This document shows, piece after piece, positions 9,891 through 18,372 of a DNA stretch of 64,000 nucleotides. Within the stretch, counting starts at the first letter, position 1. Each line of letters begins with the position of its first letter. The notes below the pieces were generated by a model that had not been told where the DNA came from, made no database searches, and was given only the letters and a program-made list of their open reading frames with translations. The DNA is from an uncultured archaeon (GTDB lineage Archaea > Halobacteriota > Methanosarcinia > Methanosarcinales > Methanoperedenaceae), in the NCBI GenBank assembly GCA_902386135.1, contig CABMIB010000081.1:1-64000 (forward strand), written 5' to 3'. The position numbers and the translations under genes were made by a program.

Positions 9891-10151
9891 AGTCGATCAC
9901 TCCTCGTTTATCTTTTTATCTTTTCCGGAAAATAAAACAGGTTATAAATAGTAACAACTAACCACGACTATTCCCTGTTTCCATAAGCATCCTATCGAAA
10001 TTAAGATGTACTAGATACCACTTTCCCGAAAGTCTACAGTTTCCAGTAGACCGAATTTAATCTATTTTGTTGTGATATATAGCTTGCGCTTGGTTCACTA
10101 GCTTCAGCATAATGCATAAAAACGAAAGCTGGCTCGAAGGGCTTCTTAAAA

Positions 10152-10865
10152 TCAAAATATCTCAGGCACTATCCTTTTAGCCACTTCCATATAAGCCGCC
10201 ACGAGGTCTCCCTTATCGAACCTGAACACGTCCTTATCAAGCGATTCACCTGTGGTCTTGTCCCAGAAGCGGCAGGTATCGCATGATATCTCATCAGCCA
10301 GCACTATTTCGCCGCCGCGCCTTCCGAACTCAAGCTTGAAATCAGGAAGCAGCAGATTTTTCTTGTCCAGATATCCGACAAGTATCGAATTTATCTTAAG
10401 CGCGATCTTTCTTATCTTCAGGAGCTCTTCTTTCGTGGCAAGCCCCAGGGCCAGCGCAATATCGTCATTGATCATAGGGTCGCCGTGTTCATCGCTCTTG
10501 TAATCGAAAAGCAATATCGGAGGATCAAGTTTTTGCCCTGTCTTGAACGGGTATTTCTTCGTAAGAGAGCCAGCCGCGATATTCCTGACGATGACCTCGA
10601 TCTTTATGATATCAACAGAATCCACTGCCATCTCGTTATCCGATAACATGCTGTCAAAATGTGTCCTGATGCCCTTCTCCTCAAGCAGCTTGAAGAGCTT
10701 TGCAGATATCTGGGCGTTGTAATAACCTTTTTTCGGTGCTTCGCTTTTTTTCTTGCCGTCAAAAGCTGTCAGGCTGTCCCTGAACTCCATTATCAGCTTT
10801 TTCGGATCATCGGTCTTAAACACTGTCTTGGCTTTGCCGGAATAAAGCGCTTCAAGCTTAATCAT
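10152..10865 (-). CDS. purC: SAICAR synthetase PurC
   Basis: The enzyme joins aspartate to CAIR in purine synthesis, using ATP. The 237-residue product from the ATG at 10865 begins [18 protein letters not shown], the normal family N-terminus with the glycine-containing phosphate-binding strand, and contains [18 protein letters not shown] and [12 protein letters not shown] with [14 protein letters not shown], all signature segments. The frame stays open upstream to 10997, but those 44 residues do not belong to the family and overlap a repeated element; AGGGGG just before 10865 supports the shorter start. No other purine gene is adjacent. Confidence 0.95.
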   Translation of the reverse strand: MIKLEALYSGKAKTVFKTDDPKKLIMEFRDSLTAFDGKKKSEAPKKGYYNAQISAKLFKLLEEKGIRTHFDSMLSDNEMAVDSVDIIKIEVIVRNIAAGSLTKKYPFKTGQKLDPPILLFDYKSDEHGDPMINDDIALALGLATKEELLKIRKIALKINSILVGYLDKKNLLLPDFKLEFGRRGGEIVLADEISCDTCRFWDKTTGESLDKDVFRFDKGDLVAAYMEVAKRIVPEIF

Positions 10866-10934
10866 AGCCCCCTGATAGGATTTTGAGGGATATAATGGTA
10901 TTGATATCGTGTGCTTTGCACTTGAAGTTGCATC

Positions 10935-10976
10935 TGCGCCTAAAGTCGTTAAAAATCGAGAGTTCATAGCAAAGCC
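10935..10976 (+). repeat. Dispersed element, copy 1
   Basis: The segment from TGCGCCTAAAG to GCAAAGCC aligns with a second copy at 11897-11939 at roughly 70 percent identity by eye. Shared blocks are CCTAAAGTC, GTTAAAAAT / TGTAAAAAT and GCAAAGCC. The two copies flank the AT-rich gene at 11195-11818 in the same orientation. Confidence 0.5.
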
Positions 10977-10999
10977 ACTGTTATATAGCCTATCCAATA

Positions 11000-11065
11000 A
11001 TTAGACAGGATAACAGGATTAACAGGATGAAATGTAAAAAATCTATCTTGTTAATCCTGTCCAAT
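11000..11065. repeat. Inverted repeat with ACAGGATTAACA core
   Basis: The left part (11000-11028) reads ATTAGACAGGATAACAGG and on to ATTAACAGGAT; the right part (11044-11065), reverse-complemented, reads ATTGGACAGGATTAACAAGA. Arms of about 20 bases, with a few mismatches, are separated by a short AT-rich loop. It could form a strong hairpin. Its position upstream of both flanking genes makes a terminator role unlikely; it resembles widely dispersed palindromic repeats. Confidence 0.6.
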
Positions 11066-11194
11066 AGCTGAATTTTAACCCTGAAGACAATAGGTAATTT
11101 GAAAAGTTGGAATTATTGGATGGGTTCAATGTTATGATAAGTCTTAAATACTTTAGTTAAATAAAAATGCATAACATCTGGATGTTCAAATAAA

Positions 11195-11818
11195 ATGATG
11201 AAAATTAAAATTACAGAAGGATTTATAAATAATATAAAATCTGGAAGCTATGTACTTGTCGAAAGCAAAAATACAATTTATTTTCCAGATTATATAATGT
11301 ACCCCAGTCACACCTACGTATACATTGAAGACATTCTACCTGTAAGCAAAAAAATCAAATTTAGATTTTGTGAATCAGAAGAATACCTTTGGGCTAAATA
11401 TCATTCAGATAAAAAAAGACTTGAACATCTCATATTAATCAGAGATCTTACGGTAGCAGAAAAATTGGAATTCAAAGTTATTGATTATTTGGAGGGTGTA
11501 AATCATAATTGGGAAGAATACTCAAAAGAAGAAATTGAGTATGTAAATACATACCTAAAATATAGAAAAGATATTGGAAGGTCTGTCCCAAAAATTACAA
11601 TATCAAATATAATCAATATTAGTGGGGGTGCTGGTGCTGCCCTTCTCGGTGCCGTCGTTGCTTTAAATAATTATCCAAGTCAAAGTCCTATTGTTATATC
11701 GGCTTTTATAATTTTTATATTTGTGATATATTTATTATTCAGACAAAATTACAACGAATCTAAAGAATACCGTTTTTTGTTAGAGTTGAAAGCAAAAGAC
11801 TTGGGTTTAAATAAGTAA
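11195..11818 (+). CDS. AT-rich hypothetical protein with C-terminal membrane hairpin
   Basis: I do not recognise this 207-residue protein. The first ~135 residues are soluble and charged. Two hydrophobic segments follow: GGAGAALLGAVVALN (near residues 144-158) and IVISAFIIFIFVIYLLF (near 166-182), then a charged tail. This gives a membrane-anchored cytoplasmic domain. The coding region is markedly AT-rich and is flanked on both sides by copies of the same ~42-bp element, which suggests an inserted block. A second in-frame ATG follows directly (MMKIK), so the start is uncertain by one codon. Confidence 0.6.
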   Translation: MMKIKITEGFINNIKSGSYVLVESKNTIYFPDYIMYPSHTYVYIEDILPVSKKIKFRFCESEEYLWAKYHSDKKRLEHLILIRDLTVAEKLEFKVIDYLEGVNHNWEEYSKEEIEYVNTYLKYRKDIGRSVPKITISNIINISGGAGAALLGAVVALNNYPSQSPIVISAFIIFIFVIYLLFRQNYNESKEYRFLLELKAKDLGLNK

Positions 11819-11896
11819 ATCAATCCAGAGATTATTTGGGCTGCAATAGCAGGGTACTAATACTTAAAAACAGGCTTGCGCCTAAAGTTCATTATC

Positions 11897-11939
11897 TACA
11901 CCTAAAGTCTGTAAAAATTAAGGGTTTAGGTGCAAAGCC
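11897..11939 (+). repeat. Dispersed element, copy 2, with internal hairpin
   Basis: This partner of the copy at 10935-10976 contains a perfect 8-bp inverted repeat, CACCTAAA (11899-11906) and TTTAGGTG (11925-11932), which copy 1 keeps only in part. Just before it, GCGCCTAAAG at about 11879 repeats the first block once more. Confidence 0.5.
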
Positions 11940-12057
11940 GATAACTGGGGCTTGGGGTTCTTACCGACAACGATATATTTGGCTGGCATGAGTATAGCTT
12001 AAGTACAGTTTAAGTGTTTAGAGCCGAAACTAATAATTTGTTCAGACTTAGAGAATT

Positions 12058-12552
12058 ATGGATATATTAGACGGTTTTGAAGAACTCACAGCAGAAGGGC
12101 AGCATTCAGAAATTAAAGTACCCCTGATGCACGTGGAATTATCTTTCAAGGTCAGGTACTTCCTGAACAGGGCAGGAGTGGGCTACTGCGGATTATTGAT
12201 CAGCGCCGTCAAAGGAATGGGCTTGAAAGGGAAACTAGAAGCGGTCGCGGCAAAAGCGTATATAGGGAGGACTGTTTACGTTTTCTTATCCGAGCTTAAT
12301 GACGGAAAGAAGCTAATTACAGTGCCGGCGCTGTTCGAGAAGGAACCCACGTTCGATGAGAAATTGGATCTAAGCGACTTGATCGTAAATACGTATTTTC
12401 ATGCGGATTTTAAAAAGTCCCCTCAAGAAGTTTATAAAGAGCATATGTGCGCCCTGATAGGTAAAGAGCTATCGGATGATAAAGACAGTCTTCGCCGGGG
12501 CATTCTTGGGCTTCCGGCGAAAGGGATTGAGATATTGAAAAGTTACAAATAA
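12058..12552 (+). CDS. Conserved-looking hypothetical protein, cytoplasmic
   Basis: The 164-residue product has no signal peptide or clear membrane helix. Its amino acid use is that of a normal soluble protein: an N-terminal acidic stretch, then VELSFKVRYFLNRAG and YCGLLISAVKGMGLKGKLEAVAAKAYIGRTVYVFLSE, broken here only for description. The middle is Gly- and Ala-rich and moderately hydrophobic. I do not recognise the family. It is convergent with the flavoprotein gene, whose stop is 22 bases away. Confidence 0.65.
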   Translation: MDILDGFEELTAEGQHSEIKVPLMHVELSFKVRYFLNRAGVGYCGLLISAVKGMGLKGKLEAVAAKAYIGRTVYVFLSELNDGKKLITVPALFEKEPTFDEKLDLSDLIVNTYFHADFKKSPQEVYKEHMCALIGKELSDDKDSLRRGILGLPAKGIEILKSYK

Positions 12553-12574
12553 GAGAATGAACGGCGGGATGTGC

Positions 12575-14245
12575 TCAATATTCCCTGGGCTTCGGCTGGT
12601 ACATCGTGATATTCACGGGCTTGTATTCCATACGCGGACCGTCGGGCGTGAAAGCGGCAAGCGTATGCCTGAGCCAGTTCTTATCATCCCTCACAGGATA
12701 ATCGGTGCGATAATGGGAGCCACGGCTCTCCCTGCGCGCCAGCGCCCCCAGGCAAATAACCTGCCCGATGTCCAGCATACCTTCAAGCTCTAATGCATTC
12801 ACCAGTTCCTGGTTAAAAACCGTGCCTTTATTCCTGACGTACACATTCCTGAAACGGCTTTTAAGCTCGCTGAGCTTCTCGGATGCAGCTTTTAGATTCT
12901 GCTCATCCCTGAAAATCCCGACTTTCTCATCCATTACAGTCCGAAGCTCGTCGCGGATAGTGTAGAAAGCTTCTCCCTCTTTTCGGTTCAATAACTCCGA
13001 GATTTTATCCGACTCCTCTTTTACGGCGTTTTCAATCGCTGCAGGAGCTTCAAAGTCTTTCGTTTTTACATAATTCCTTGCATTGTCCCCGGCTATTTTT
13101 CCGAATACGACCGTCTCAAGCAGCGAGTTCCCGCCGAGCCTGTTCGCGCCGTGAACGCTGATGCATGAACATTCGCCGCATGCATAGAAACCCGGAACAG
13201 CGGTCCCGCAGGTCTTGTTTGAGGCTATGCCGCCCATGGAATAATGCTGCCCGGGCTGGACAGGTATGGGTTTTTCAATCGGGTCGATGTTCGCAAAATC
13301 TATCGCTATCTGTCTTATCCCGGGCAGGCGCTCTTTGATATTCCGCTCGCCGATGTGCATCAGTTCGAGGTTCACGAACCCGCCTTCAAAGCCCCTGCCT
13401 TCGTTTATCTCGGTCTGGATGGCGCGCGCCACTATATCCCTGGGCGCAAGCTCAAGCATATGGGGAGAGTAGCGCTGCATGAACCGCTCCCTGTTCCTGT
13501 TCATAAGAAAACCGCCCTCTCCGCGTGCGCCTTCAGTTATCAGGATGTTAGTACCGTAAAGCGTAGTGGGGTGGAACTGCACGAATTCCACGTCCTCAAG
13601 CGCCACACCACCGCGGTATGCTACGGCGCACCCGAACCCTGTGTTTATCACGGAATTAGTAGAACGTTTGTATATCCTTCCGTATCCGCCTGTGGCGAAG
13701 ATAACTGCCTTTGCCTGGAATCCTGCGATCTCGCCGCTCGCTATGTTATATCCCACTACGCCGGCGCATTTTTTAGTATCGACTACAAGCCGCGTTACAA
13801 GCCATTCACTATAAACCTTGATGTCATTTTTAAGCGCCTGCTCATACATCGTGTGCAACAGGTGGTGTCCTGTCCTATCTTCGGCATAGGCCGTGCGCGG
13901 GTATCCGGCGCCTCCGAACGGGCGCTGGGCTATCTTCCCGTCCACTCTTGAAAAAAGCGTGCCCCAGTGCTCCATTTCGATAACCCTCTCCGGCGCTTCC
14001 ATGCAGAGCACCTCAACAGCGTCCTGGTCTGCAAGATAATCGCTGCCTTTTATGGTATCGAATGCATGGTCCACCCATCTGTCATTCTTTGCCAGAACTG
14101 CGTTTATTCCTCCCTGCGCCGAGACCGAGTGCGAGCGCAGGGGATGGACTTTTGAAATGACGGCTATATCCGCAGGCTTTGCAGCCAGGGCTGCGCGCAA
14201 ACCTGCAAGACCACCACCCACTATGATAATGTCATGCCTGAACAT
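12575..14245 (-). CDS. sdhA: Succinate dehydrogenase / fumarate reductase flavoprotein subunit
   Basis: The protein is the FAD subunit of the succinate/fumarate oxidoreductase family. It shows the dinucleotide-binding start [31 protein letters not shown] (the His of RSH is the usual covalent FAD site), the active-site segment [20 protein letters not shown] and the capping-domain end [18 protein letters not shown]. Length is about 556 residues, normal for the family, and the tail [17 protein letters not shown] is also typical. I start at the ATG of MFRHDII (14245); a TTG four codons upstream is possible. No iron-sulfur (SdhB/TfrB) or membrane subunit is adjacent, so its partner must be elsewhere. 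It could be the thiol:fumarate reductase subunit TfrA of methanogens. Confidence 0.9.
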   Translation of the reverse strand: MFRHDIIIVGGGLAGLRAALAAKPADIAVISKVHPLRSHSVSAQGGINAVLAKNDRWVDHAFDTIKGSDYLADQDAVEVLCMEAPERVIEMEHWGTLFSRVDGKIAQRPFGGAGYPRTAYAEDRTGHHLLHTMYEQALKNDIKVYSEWLVTRLVVDTKKCAGVVGYNIASGEIAGFQAKAVIFATGGYGRIYKRSTNSVINTGFGCAVAYRGGVALEDVEFVQFHPTTLYGTNILITEGARGEGGFLMNRNRERFMQRYSPHMLELAPRDIVARAIQTEINEGRGFEGGFVNLELMHIGERNIKERLPGIRQIAIDFANIDPIEKPIPVQPGQHYSMGGIASNKTCGTAVPGFYACGECSCISVHGANRLGGNSLLETVVFGKIAGDNARNYVKTKDFEAPAAIENAVKEESDKISELLNRKEGEAFYTIRDELRTVMDEKVGIFRDEQNLKAASEKLSELKSRFRNVYVRNKGTVFNQELVNALELEGMLDIGQVICLGALARRESRGSHYRTDYPVRDDKNWLRHTLAAFTPDGPRMEYKPVNITMYQPKPREY

Positions 14246-14334
14246 ATTGTTATTCAAAGATTCGTCTTATCTATATAGATAGTATTACCCGCATCCATTA
14301 AATATATGCCCGATGTTTGCCTATGAAAGGGGAC

Positions 14335-15918
14335 ATGAAGTATATCATAGTCACAGGCGGTGTGATGAGTGGTCTTGGAAAGGGTATAACAGCGGCTTCC
14401 ATCGGGCGTATTCTGAAAAACAAGGGTTTCAATGTAACTGCTATCAAAATTGACCCGTACATCAATATCGACGCCGGGACCATGAGCCCGTACCAGCACG
14501 GTGAGGTGTTCGTACTGAAAGACGGGGCTGAGGTGGACCTTGACCTCGGCAACTACGAACGTTTCCTTGATATTGAACTCACGCGCGAACATAACATCAC
14601 GACAGGGCAGGTGTACCTGACAGTCATAGACAAAGAGCGGCGCGGGGATTATCTCGGAAAGACCGTGCAGATCATCCCCCATGTCACCAACGAGATTAAA
14701 GAGCGCATCAGGAGAGTGGCTAAAAAAAGCGGCGCCGATATCTGTATCATAGAGGTTGGCGGTACAGTGGGCGATATAGAGAGCATGCCTTTCCTTGAGT
14801 CCATGCGCCAGATGCACAGCGAAGAAAAGGATGAAAATATAGCATTCATACATGTGACTTTAGTGCCGCTTGATACGCAGGGTGAGCAGAAGACAAAGCC
14901 AACGCAGCACTCGGTGAAAGAACTCCGAAGCCTTGGTCTCCAGCCCGATGCGATAGTAGCGCGGTGCAAGGAACCTGTGCTGGCAGATACAAAATCAAAG
15001 ATAGCTCTTTTCTGCGACGTGCCCGAGAAGGCCGTGGTAAGCGCGCACGATGCACGTGATATATATTATGTCCCGACCATGATGGAACAGGAAGGTCTTT
15101 CTGATTATTTGATGGAAAAACTCAAGCTCACGCCGAAGGAAGAGTCCCATGAATGGGACGAGCTGATGAAAAAGATGGCTTCCATCGATAAGGAAATACG
15201 CGTCGCTGTTGTCGGGAAGTATGCGCATCTCGGCGATTCTTACATCAGCATAAACGAGGCGCTAAAACACGGCGGGATAGAATGCGGATGCCGCGTCAGG
15301 ATTGACTGGATCGATGCTGAGGAGTTCGAGAAGAACCCTGAGTCGATCGATACACTTGGGAAATACAATGGGATACTTGTCCCCGGCGGATTCGGCGTGC
15401 GCGGAACTGAGGGCAAGATTCTTGCGATAAAATACGCGCGTGAACACGACATCCCGTATCTTGGGCTGTGCCTTGGCATGCAGCTTGCTGTGATCGAGTT
15501 CGCGCGGGACATGCTTGGATTGAAGGATGCGAACAGCTCGGAGCTTGCAAAGACCGAGCACCCTGTCATCGACCTCCTGCCTGAACAGGAGAGCGTTAAA
15601 AACATGGGCGGCACAATGCGTCTTGGGAATTGCGATGCGATATTAACAAACGGTTCGCTTGCACAGAAAATATATGGCACTACATGTCTTACCGAGCGCC
15701 ACAGGCACAGGTATGAGGTGAACCCGAAGTATATTCCCCAGATCGAGGCAAAGGGCATGAAGTTCACAGGGAAGAACGACCACAGGATGGAAATAGCTGA
15801 GATACCGGGACATAAGTTCTTCTTCAGCTCGCAGTTCCATCCCGAATTCAAGTCAAGACCGGGAAAGCCGTCGCCGCCGTTCCTGGCGTTCGTGAAGGCG
15901 GCGCTGGGGAGATGCTGA
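14335..15918 (+). CDS. pyrG: CTP synthase PyrG
   Basis: The enzyme aminates UTP to CTP with glutamine as nitrogen donor. The N-terminal synthetase domain begins [20 protein letters not shown] (P-loop) and continues with [14 protein letters not shown]. The C-terminal class I glutaminase domain has the oxyanion loop PGGFGVRG, nucleophile Cys in [10 protein letters not shown] and the His/Glu pair in [12 protein letters not shown]. Full length, 527 residues. I choose the ATG at 14335 because AAAGGGG lies just before it; in-frame starts at 14317 (TTG) and 14323 would only add residues outside the family. It is divergent from the flavoprotein gene. Confidence 0.96.
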   Translation: MKYIIVTGGVMSGLGKGITAASIGRILKNKGFNVTAIKIDPYINIDAGTMSPYQHGEVFVLKDGAEVDLDLGNYERFLDIELTREHNITTGQVYLTVIDKERRGDYLGKTVQIIPHVTNEIKERIRRVAKKSGADICIIEVGGTVGDIESMPFLESMRQMHSEEKDENIAFIHVTLVPLDTQGEQKTKPTQHSVKELRSLGLQPDAIVARCKEPVLADTKSKIALFCDVPEKAVVSAHDARDIYYVPTMMEQEGLSDYLMEKLKLTPKEESHEWDELMKKMASIDKEIRVAVVGKYAHLGDSYISINEALKHGGIECGCRVRIDWIDAEEFEKNPESIDTLGKYNGILVPGGFGVRGTEGKILAIKYAREHDIPYLGLCLGMQLAVIEFARDMLGLKDANSSELAKTEHPVIDLLPEQESVKNMGGTMRLGNCDAILTNGSLAQKIYGTTCLTERHRHRYEVNPKYIPQIEAKGMKFTGKNDHRMEIAEIPGHKFFFSSQFHPEFKSRPGKPSPPFLAFVKAALGRC

Positions 15919-15998
15919 GGTTTTGAAGATATTAAATCGTACGGAAATCACAGCAACAGCGGCGGTTTTTCACTAATTAAAAATAAAATGACCTGTTT

Positions 15999-16514
15999 TT
16001 AAACCATCGAACGCCGCAGCACGGTACGGACCCTGGCTTTCAGTTCGCGAATGTTAAAAGGCTTTGTAATATAGTCATCCGCCCCTATATCCAGTCCTTC
16101 GATCTTGTCATTTAATCCCCCTCTCCCTGTCAGCATAATGATAGGAATGAGTTTTGTCAGCGGATCTTTTCTCAGCCTGTTGCATATCTCATAGCCATTC
16201 ATATCAGGGAGCATTATGTCCAGCAGGATCAAATCAGGGATTTCCAGACGTGCTTTCTCGATCGCATCATGACCGGTATTGGCTTTAACAACATTGTAAC
16301 CCTCGGATTCAAGGGATATTCCTAGTGAATCAGTTATATCTTTCTCATCATCAACTACCAGTATTTTGGTCCGGGTATCTGACAGATGCTCTATCCTTCT
16401 CCGTACATCATTCTTCCCTAAACCGAGCTTTGAAGCTATCTCATTTTCGGTAATGTCGGGGTTCTGCTTTACAAGCTCAAGTATCTGATTATCGATTGGG
16501 TCTTGCTTTCCCAC
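15999..16514 (-). CDS. HTH-receiver response regulator (orphan)
   Basis: The 171-residue protein joins an N-terminal winged-helix-like HTH (residues ~5-45, with ENEIASKLGLGKNDVRRRI) to a C-terminal receiver domain (~48-168). The receiver has the acidic pair in VVDDEKD, the phospho-acceptor Asp in LILLDIMLPDMNG, the Thr in IIMLTGR and Lys in DYITKPFN. The order HTH-then-receiver is the reverse of most DNA-binding response regulators. Its closest relative in the window is the regulator at 20197. No kinase gene is adjacent, so it may share the kinase at 18373 or have another partner. Confidence 0.9.
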   Translation of the reverse strand: MGKQDPIDNQILELVKQNPDITENEIASKLGLGKNDVRRRIEHLSDTRTKILVVDDEKDITDSLGISLESEGYNVVKANTGHDAIEKARLEIPDLILLDIMLPDMNGYEICNRLRKDPLTKLIPIIMLTGRGGLNDKIEGLDIGADDYITKPFNIRELKARVRTVLRRSMV

Positions 16515-16759
16515 GACTACATCTATTTAACAACTTCTACTTAGCACTTTCGATTTATTGCTATGGTTATGGTTTAGAGTTTGATGCAGATAAACTTAAG
16601 TCATACGTACGATTATAATTATTTGATTGTTTATGCAAATGGAAGTCAAAGGAATTGCGAAGCTTGTGACATACGGGACTGCTGTAAGACTAAAAAGTTA
16701 TAATAGAATTGAGATGATTTAAAAAATCGGTGAATACTGGATTACAGGAGTATATAATT

Positions 16760-17029
16760 ATGGATAAGCTAAAACTTAAAATTTTACCTAAGGTATCTTT
16801 AATAACATTCATTACGGGACTGGTAATAATTATCAATAGTGCTGGATGGGGAAGTGAAGCAGCAAGTGCATTTGTAAGGGCACACGGTGGCGGCATAGAT
16901 GCAACCCAATATTCAGCTATTCTTCAAGGGTCGATAAATTCATACTGTATAATGGGAGCAGTTCTCTTATTTATCGGTGGTTTAGGCTGCTTGATGTTCA
17001 TCACATTTTTTGAAATGCAAAAACAATAG
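16760..17029 (+). CDS. Small two-TM membrane protein
   Basis: The 89-residue protein has two hydrophobic segments: VSLITFITGLVIIINSAGW (near residues 11-30) and YCIMGAVLLFIGGLGCLMFI (near 61-80), with a ~30-residue loop (AASAFVRAHGGGIDATQY) between them. The start is the ATG at 16760, preceded by CAGGAG at 16745-16750. I do not recognise the family. It sits between two signal-transduction genes on the other strand and has no operon partner. Confidence 0.6.
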   Translation: MDKLKLKILPKVSLITFITGLVIIINSAGWGSEAASAFVRAHGGGIDATQYSAILQGSINSYCIMGAVLLFIGGLGCLMFITFFEMQKQ

Positions 17030-17177
17030 AAGATGAACTAACATGCTTGTTAGGAAAGTGAAAACTAATGATTCCTAAAGCATTAAAAAGATTTATTATC
17101 AAGCCTTCGGTCAAGAAAACGAGGGCAGGTTGGTGGTGACTTTACAGAAAAACCCGAATTTTACCTAAGAACTATCG

Positions 17178-17339
17178 CTAGTAGCTGTAATTGATAGAGA
17201 AGTTTTTGGACCTGCGCAATTCTTTCCCATCATGATCAAGAACTGATTTTTTAGAATTTGAATCACTTGCCATGTCGTCGATTTTGGTATCTCCCGCTTC
17301 CAAGAATTTACAGGCATATTTTCCTGTCACGCAACTCAC
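17178..17339 (-). CDS. Possible 53-residue ORF overlapping the end of the binding-protein gene
   Basis: A GTG at 17339-17337 overlaps the TGA stop of the upstream gene by four bases (GTGA), a common coupling arrangement. The frame gives a hydrophilic 53-residue peptide with two cysteines (SCVTGKYACKFLEAGD) and ends in TAG at 17178. I do not recognise it. It may be a real coupled small gene or the out-of-frame remnant of sequence once fused to the binding protein. Confidence 0.25.
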   Translation of the reverse strand: MSCVTGKYACKFLEAGDTKIDDMASDSNSKKSVLDHDGKELRRSKNFSINYSY

Positions 17340-18370
17340 ACCGACCTTATCTCAAACCCCTCGAACATCTTCCTCATCACCACATCCTGGATCGAGCCAA
17401 AACCCGGAGTGGCTATCGTACTATTGCTCATATCATCTATAGAGCGTATATCAGAATCCGCTCTCACCACAAGCGCAGTGCCTCCTGAATTCACTCCACC
17501 GACTATATAGAGCCTCCCGTTATCATTTATCCAGTATCTCAAAAGCGGGGTCGTGCCGAATGCCGCTGCATCCAACTCCCGGTGGGCGAAGGCATTCGTT
17601 ATTGCCAGTCCGTTCCTGAACCTCATGAACTGGAGGTTTTTATCCGGAATGAGACCAACCTTTTCAAAATACCCCTCTTTTTGCGCTACGTATACTGCAA
17701 GATAATGGATATTGCCGTCTATAAACCCGAACCTTAGGCTTCCGTTAACTGCCGGCGGTGTCCATCCCGGGTCGGCATCCAGTTTTTTCTTGATATTGTC
17801 GTAATATCTGTCAAGGATTATACTCGATAGAAATCCATCAACATCATCCCGGCGATTTTTAAAACCCCCTGCTTTATCCAGTACATTAAATGCCATCTTC
17901 ATCTCGTTTTTATCAGGGAATTCAATATATATTGTTTTGTTGATCGCTTCCGAGGCGACCTGAGTATCAACTCTTGTAAATTCAGAGCCGTATCTTACGA
18001 CCTTTTCCCGGTTTACCGGGTCGTTGATGAATCTCGTGCTTTTTATATGCGCCCACACAAGGGCTTTGATCATATCTTCGTTCGTAATATATTCAGATAC
18101 TGCCAGGACGCATCCGGGATGGTTTGCCCATATGTCCTCTGAATTGACCAGGTACCTGCCGTAACCATCGGCTACAGCCTTTGCAGGATAAGGCTCCCAT
18201 GAAATGAAACCTGCTATTGTTCCATTCGCAAGCGCGGCGCTCATCTCATCGGCGGTCATTGAGACCACATATACCGTCTTTTTAGCATGGGGCTTCTCAT
18301 AGAGACTGATCCCAGCATACGATAGTGAGAGTATAATTATTATAATTACAATATAAATATGTTTTTTCAT
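17336..18370 (-). CDS. Substrate-binding-like protein with its two halves in swapped order
   Basis: The 344-residue protein has an N-terminal membrane segment (IYIVIIIIILSLSYAGISLY) and no lipobox. Residues ~32-190 (IAGFISWEPYPAKAV, SEDIWANHPGCVLAV, STRFINDPVNREKV) match the second half of NrtA/SsuA/TauA-type periplasmic binding proteins. Residues ~210-344 (YLAVYVAQKEGYFEKVGL, GGVNSGGTALVVRADSD, TPGFGSIQDVVMRKMFE) match the first half. So the fold appears circularly permuted, or is one internal slice of a tandem-domain protein. It follows a sensor kinase by two bases, so it may be a sensory ligand binder rather than a transporter part; no permease or ATPase of that system is nearby. Confidence 0.75.
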   Translation of the reverse strand: MKKHIYIVIIIIILSLSYAGISLYEKPHAKKTVYVVSMTADEMSAALANGTIAGFISWEPYPAKAVADGYGRYLVNSEDIWANHPGCVLAVSEYITNEDMIKALVWAHIKSTRFINDPVNREKVVRYGSEFTRVDTQVASEAINKTIYIEFPDKNEMKMAFNVLDKAGGFKNRRDDVDGFLSSIILDRYYDNIKKKLDADPGWTPPAVNGSLRFGFIDGNIHYLAVYVAQKEGYFEKVGLIPDKNLQFMRFRNGLAITNAFAHRELDAAAFGTTPLLRYWINDNGRLYIVGGVNSGGTALVVRADSDIRSIDDMSNSTIATPGFGSIQDVVMRKMFEGFEIRSV

Positions 18371-18372
18371 TT

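Larger units (their letters stand above)
10866..11194. other. Intergenic region with two repeat elements
   Basis: No gene is supported here. It holds one copy of a 42-bp dispersed element (10935-10976) and an inverted repeat (about 11000-11065), followed by an AT-rich stretch around 11140-11190 that probably drives the gene starting at 11195. Confidence 0.6.

Noticed and set aside
10032-10051. Small hairpin GTCTAC/GTAGAC upstream of the peroxidase gene
   Set aside because: Only six paired bases, no U-tract, not repeated elsewhere in the window; could be chance.
10866-10997. 44-residue N-terminal extension of PurC
   Set aside because: The extension does not fit the family, overlaps a dispersed repeat, and a good ribosome site precedes the internal ATG.
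13244-13951. 235-codon frame antisense to the flavoprotein gene
   Set aside because: It lies opposite the conserved FAD-binding subunit, has no ribosome site and no known motif.
16633-16722. 29-codon frame starting MQMEVKGIAKLV
   Set aside because: Too short, without a ribosome site, and followed by unrelated sequence; no family resemblance strong enough to call a gene.
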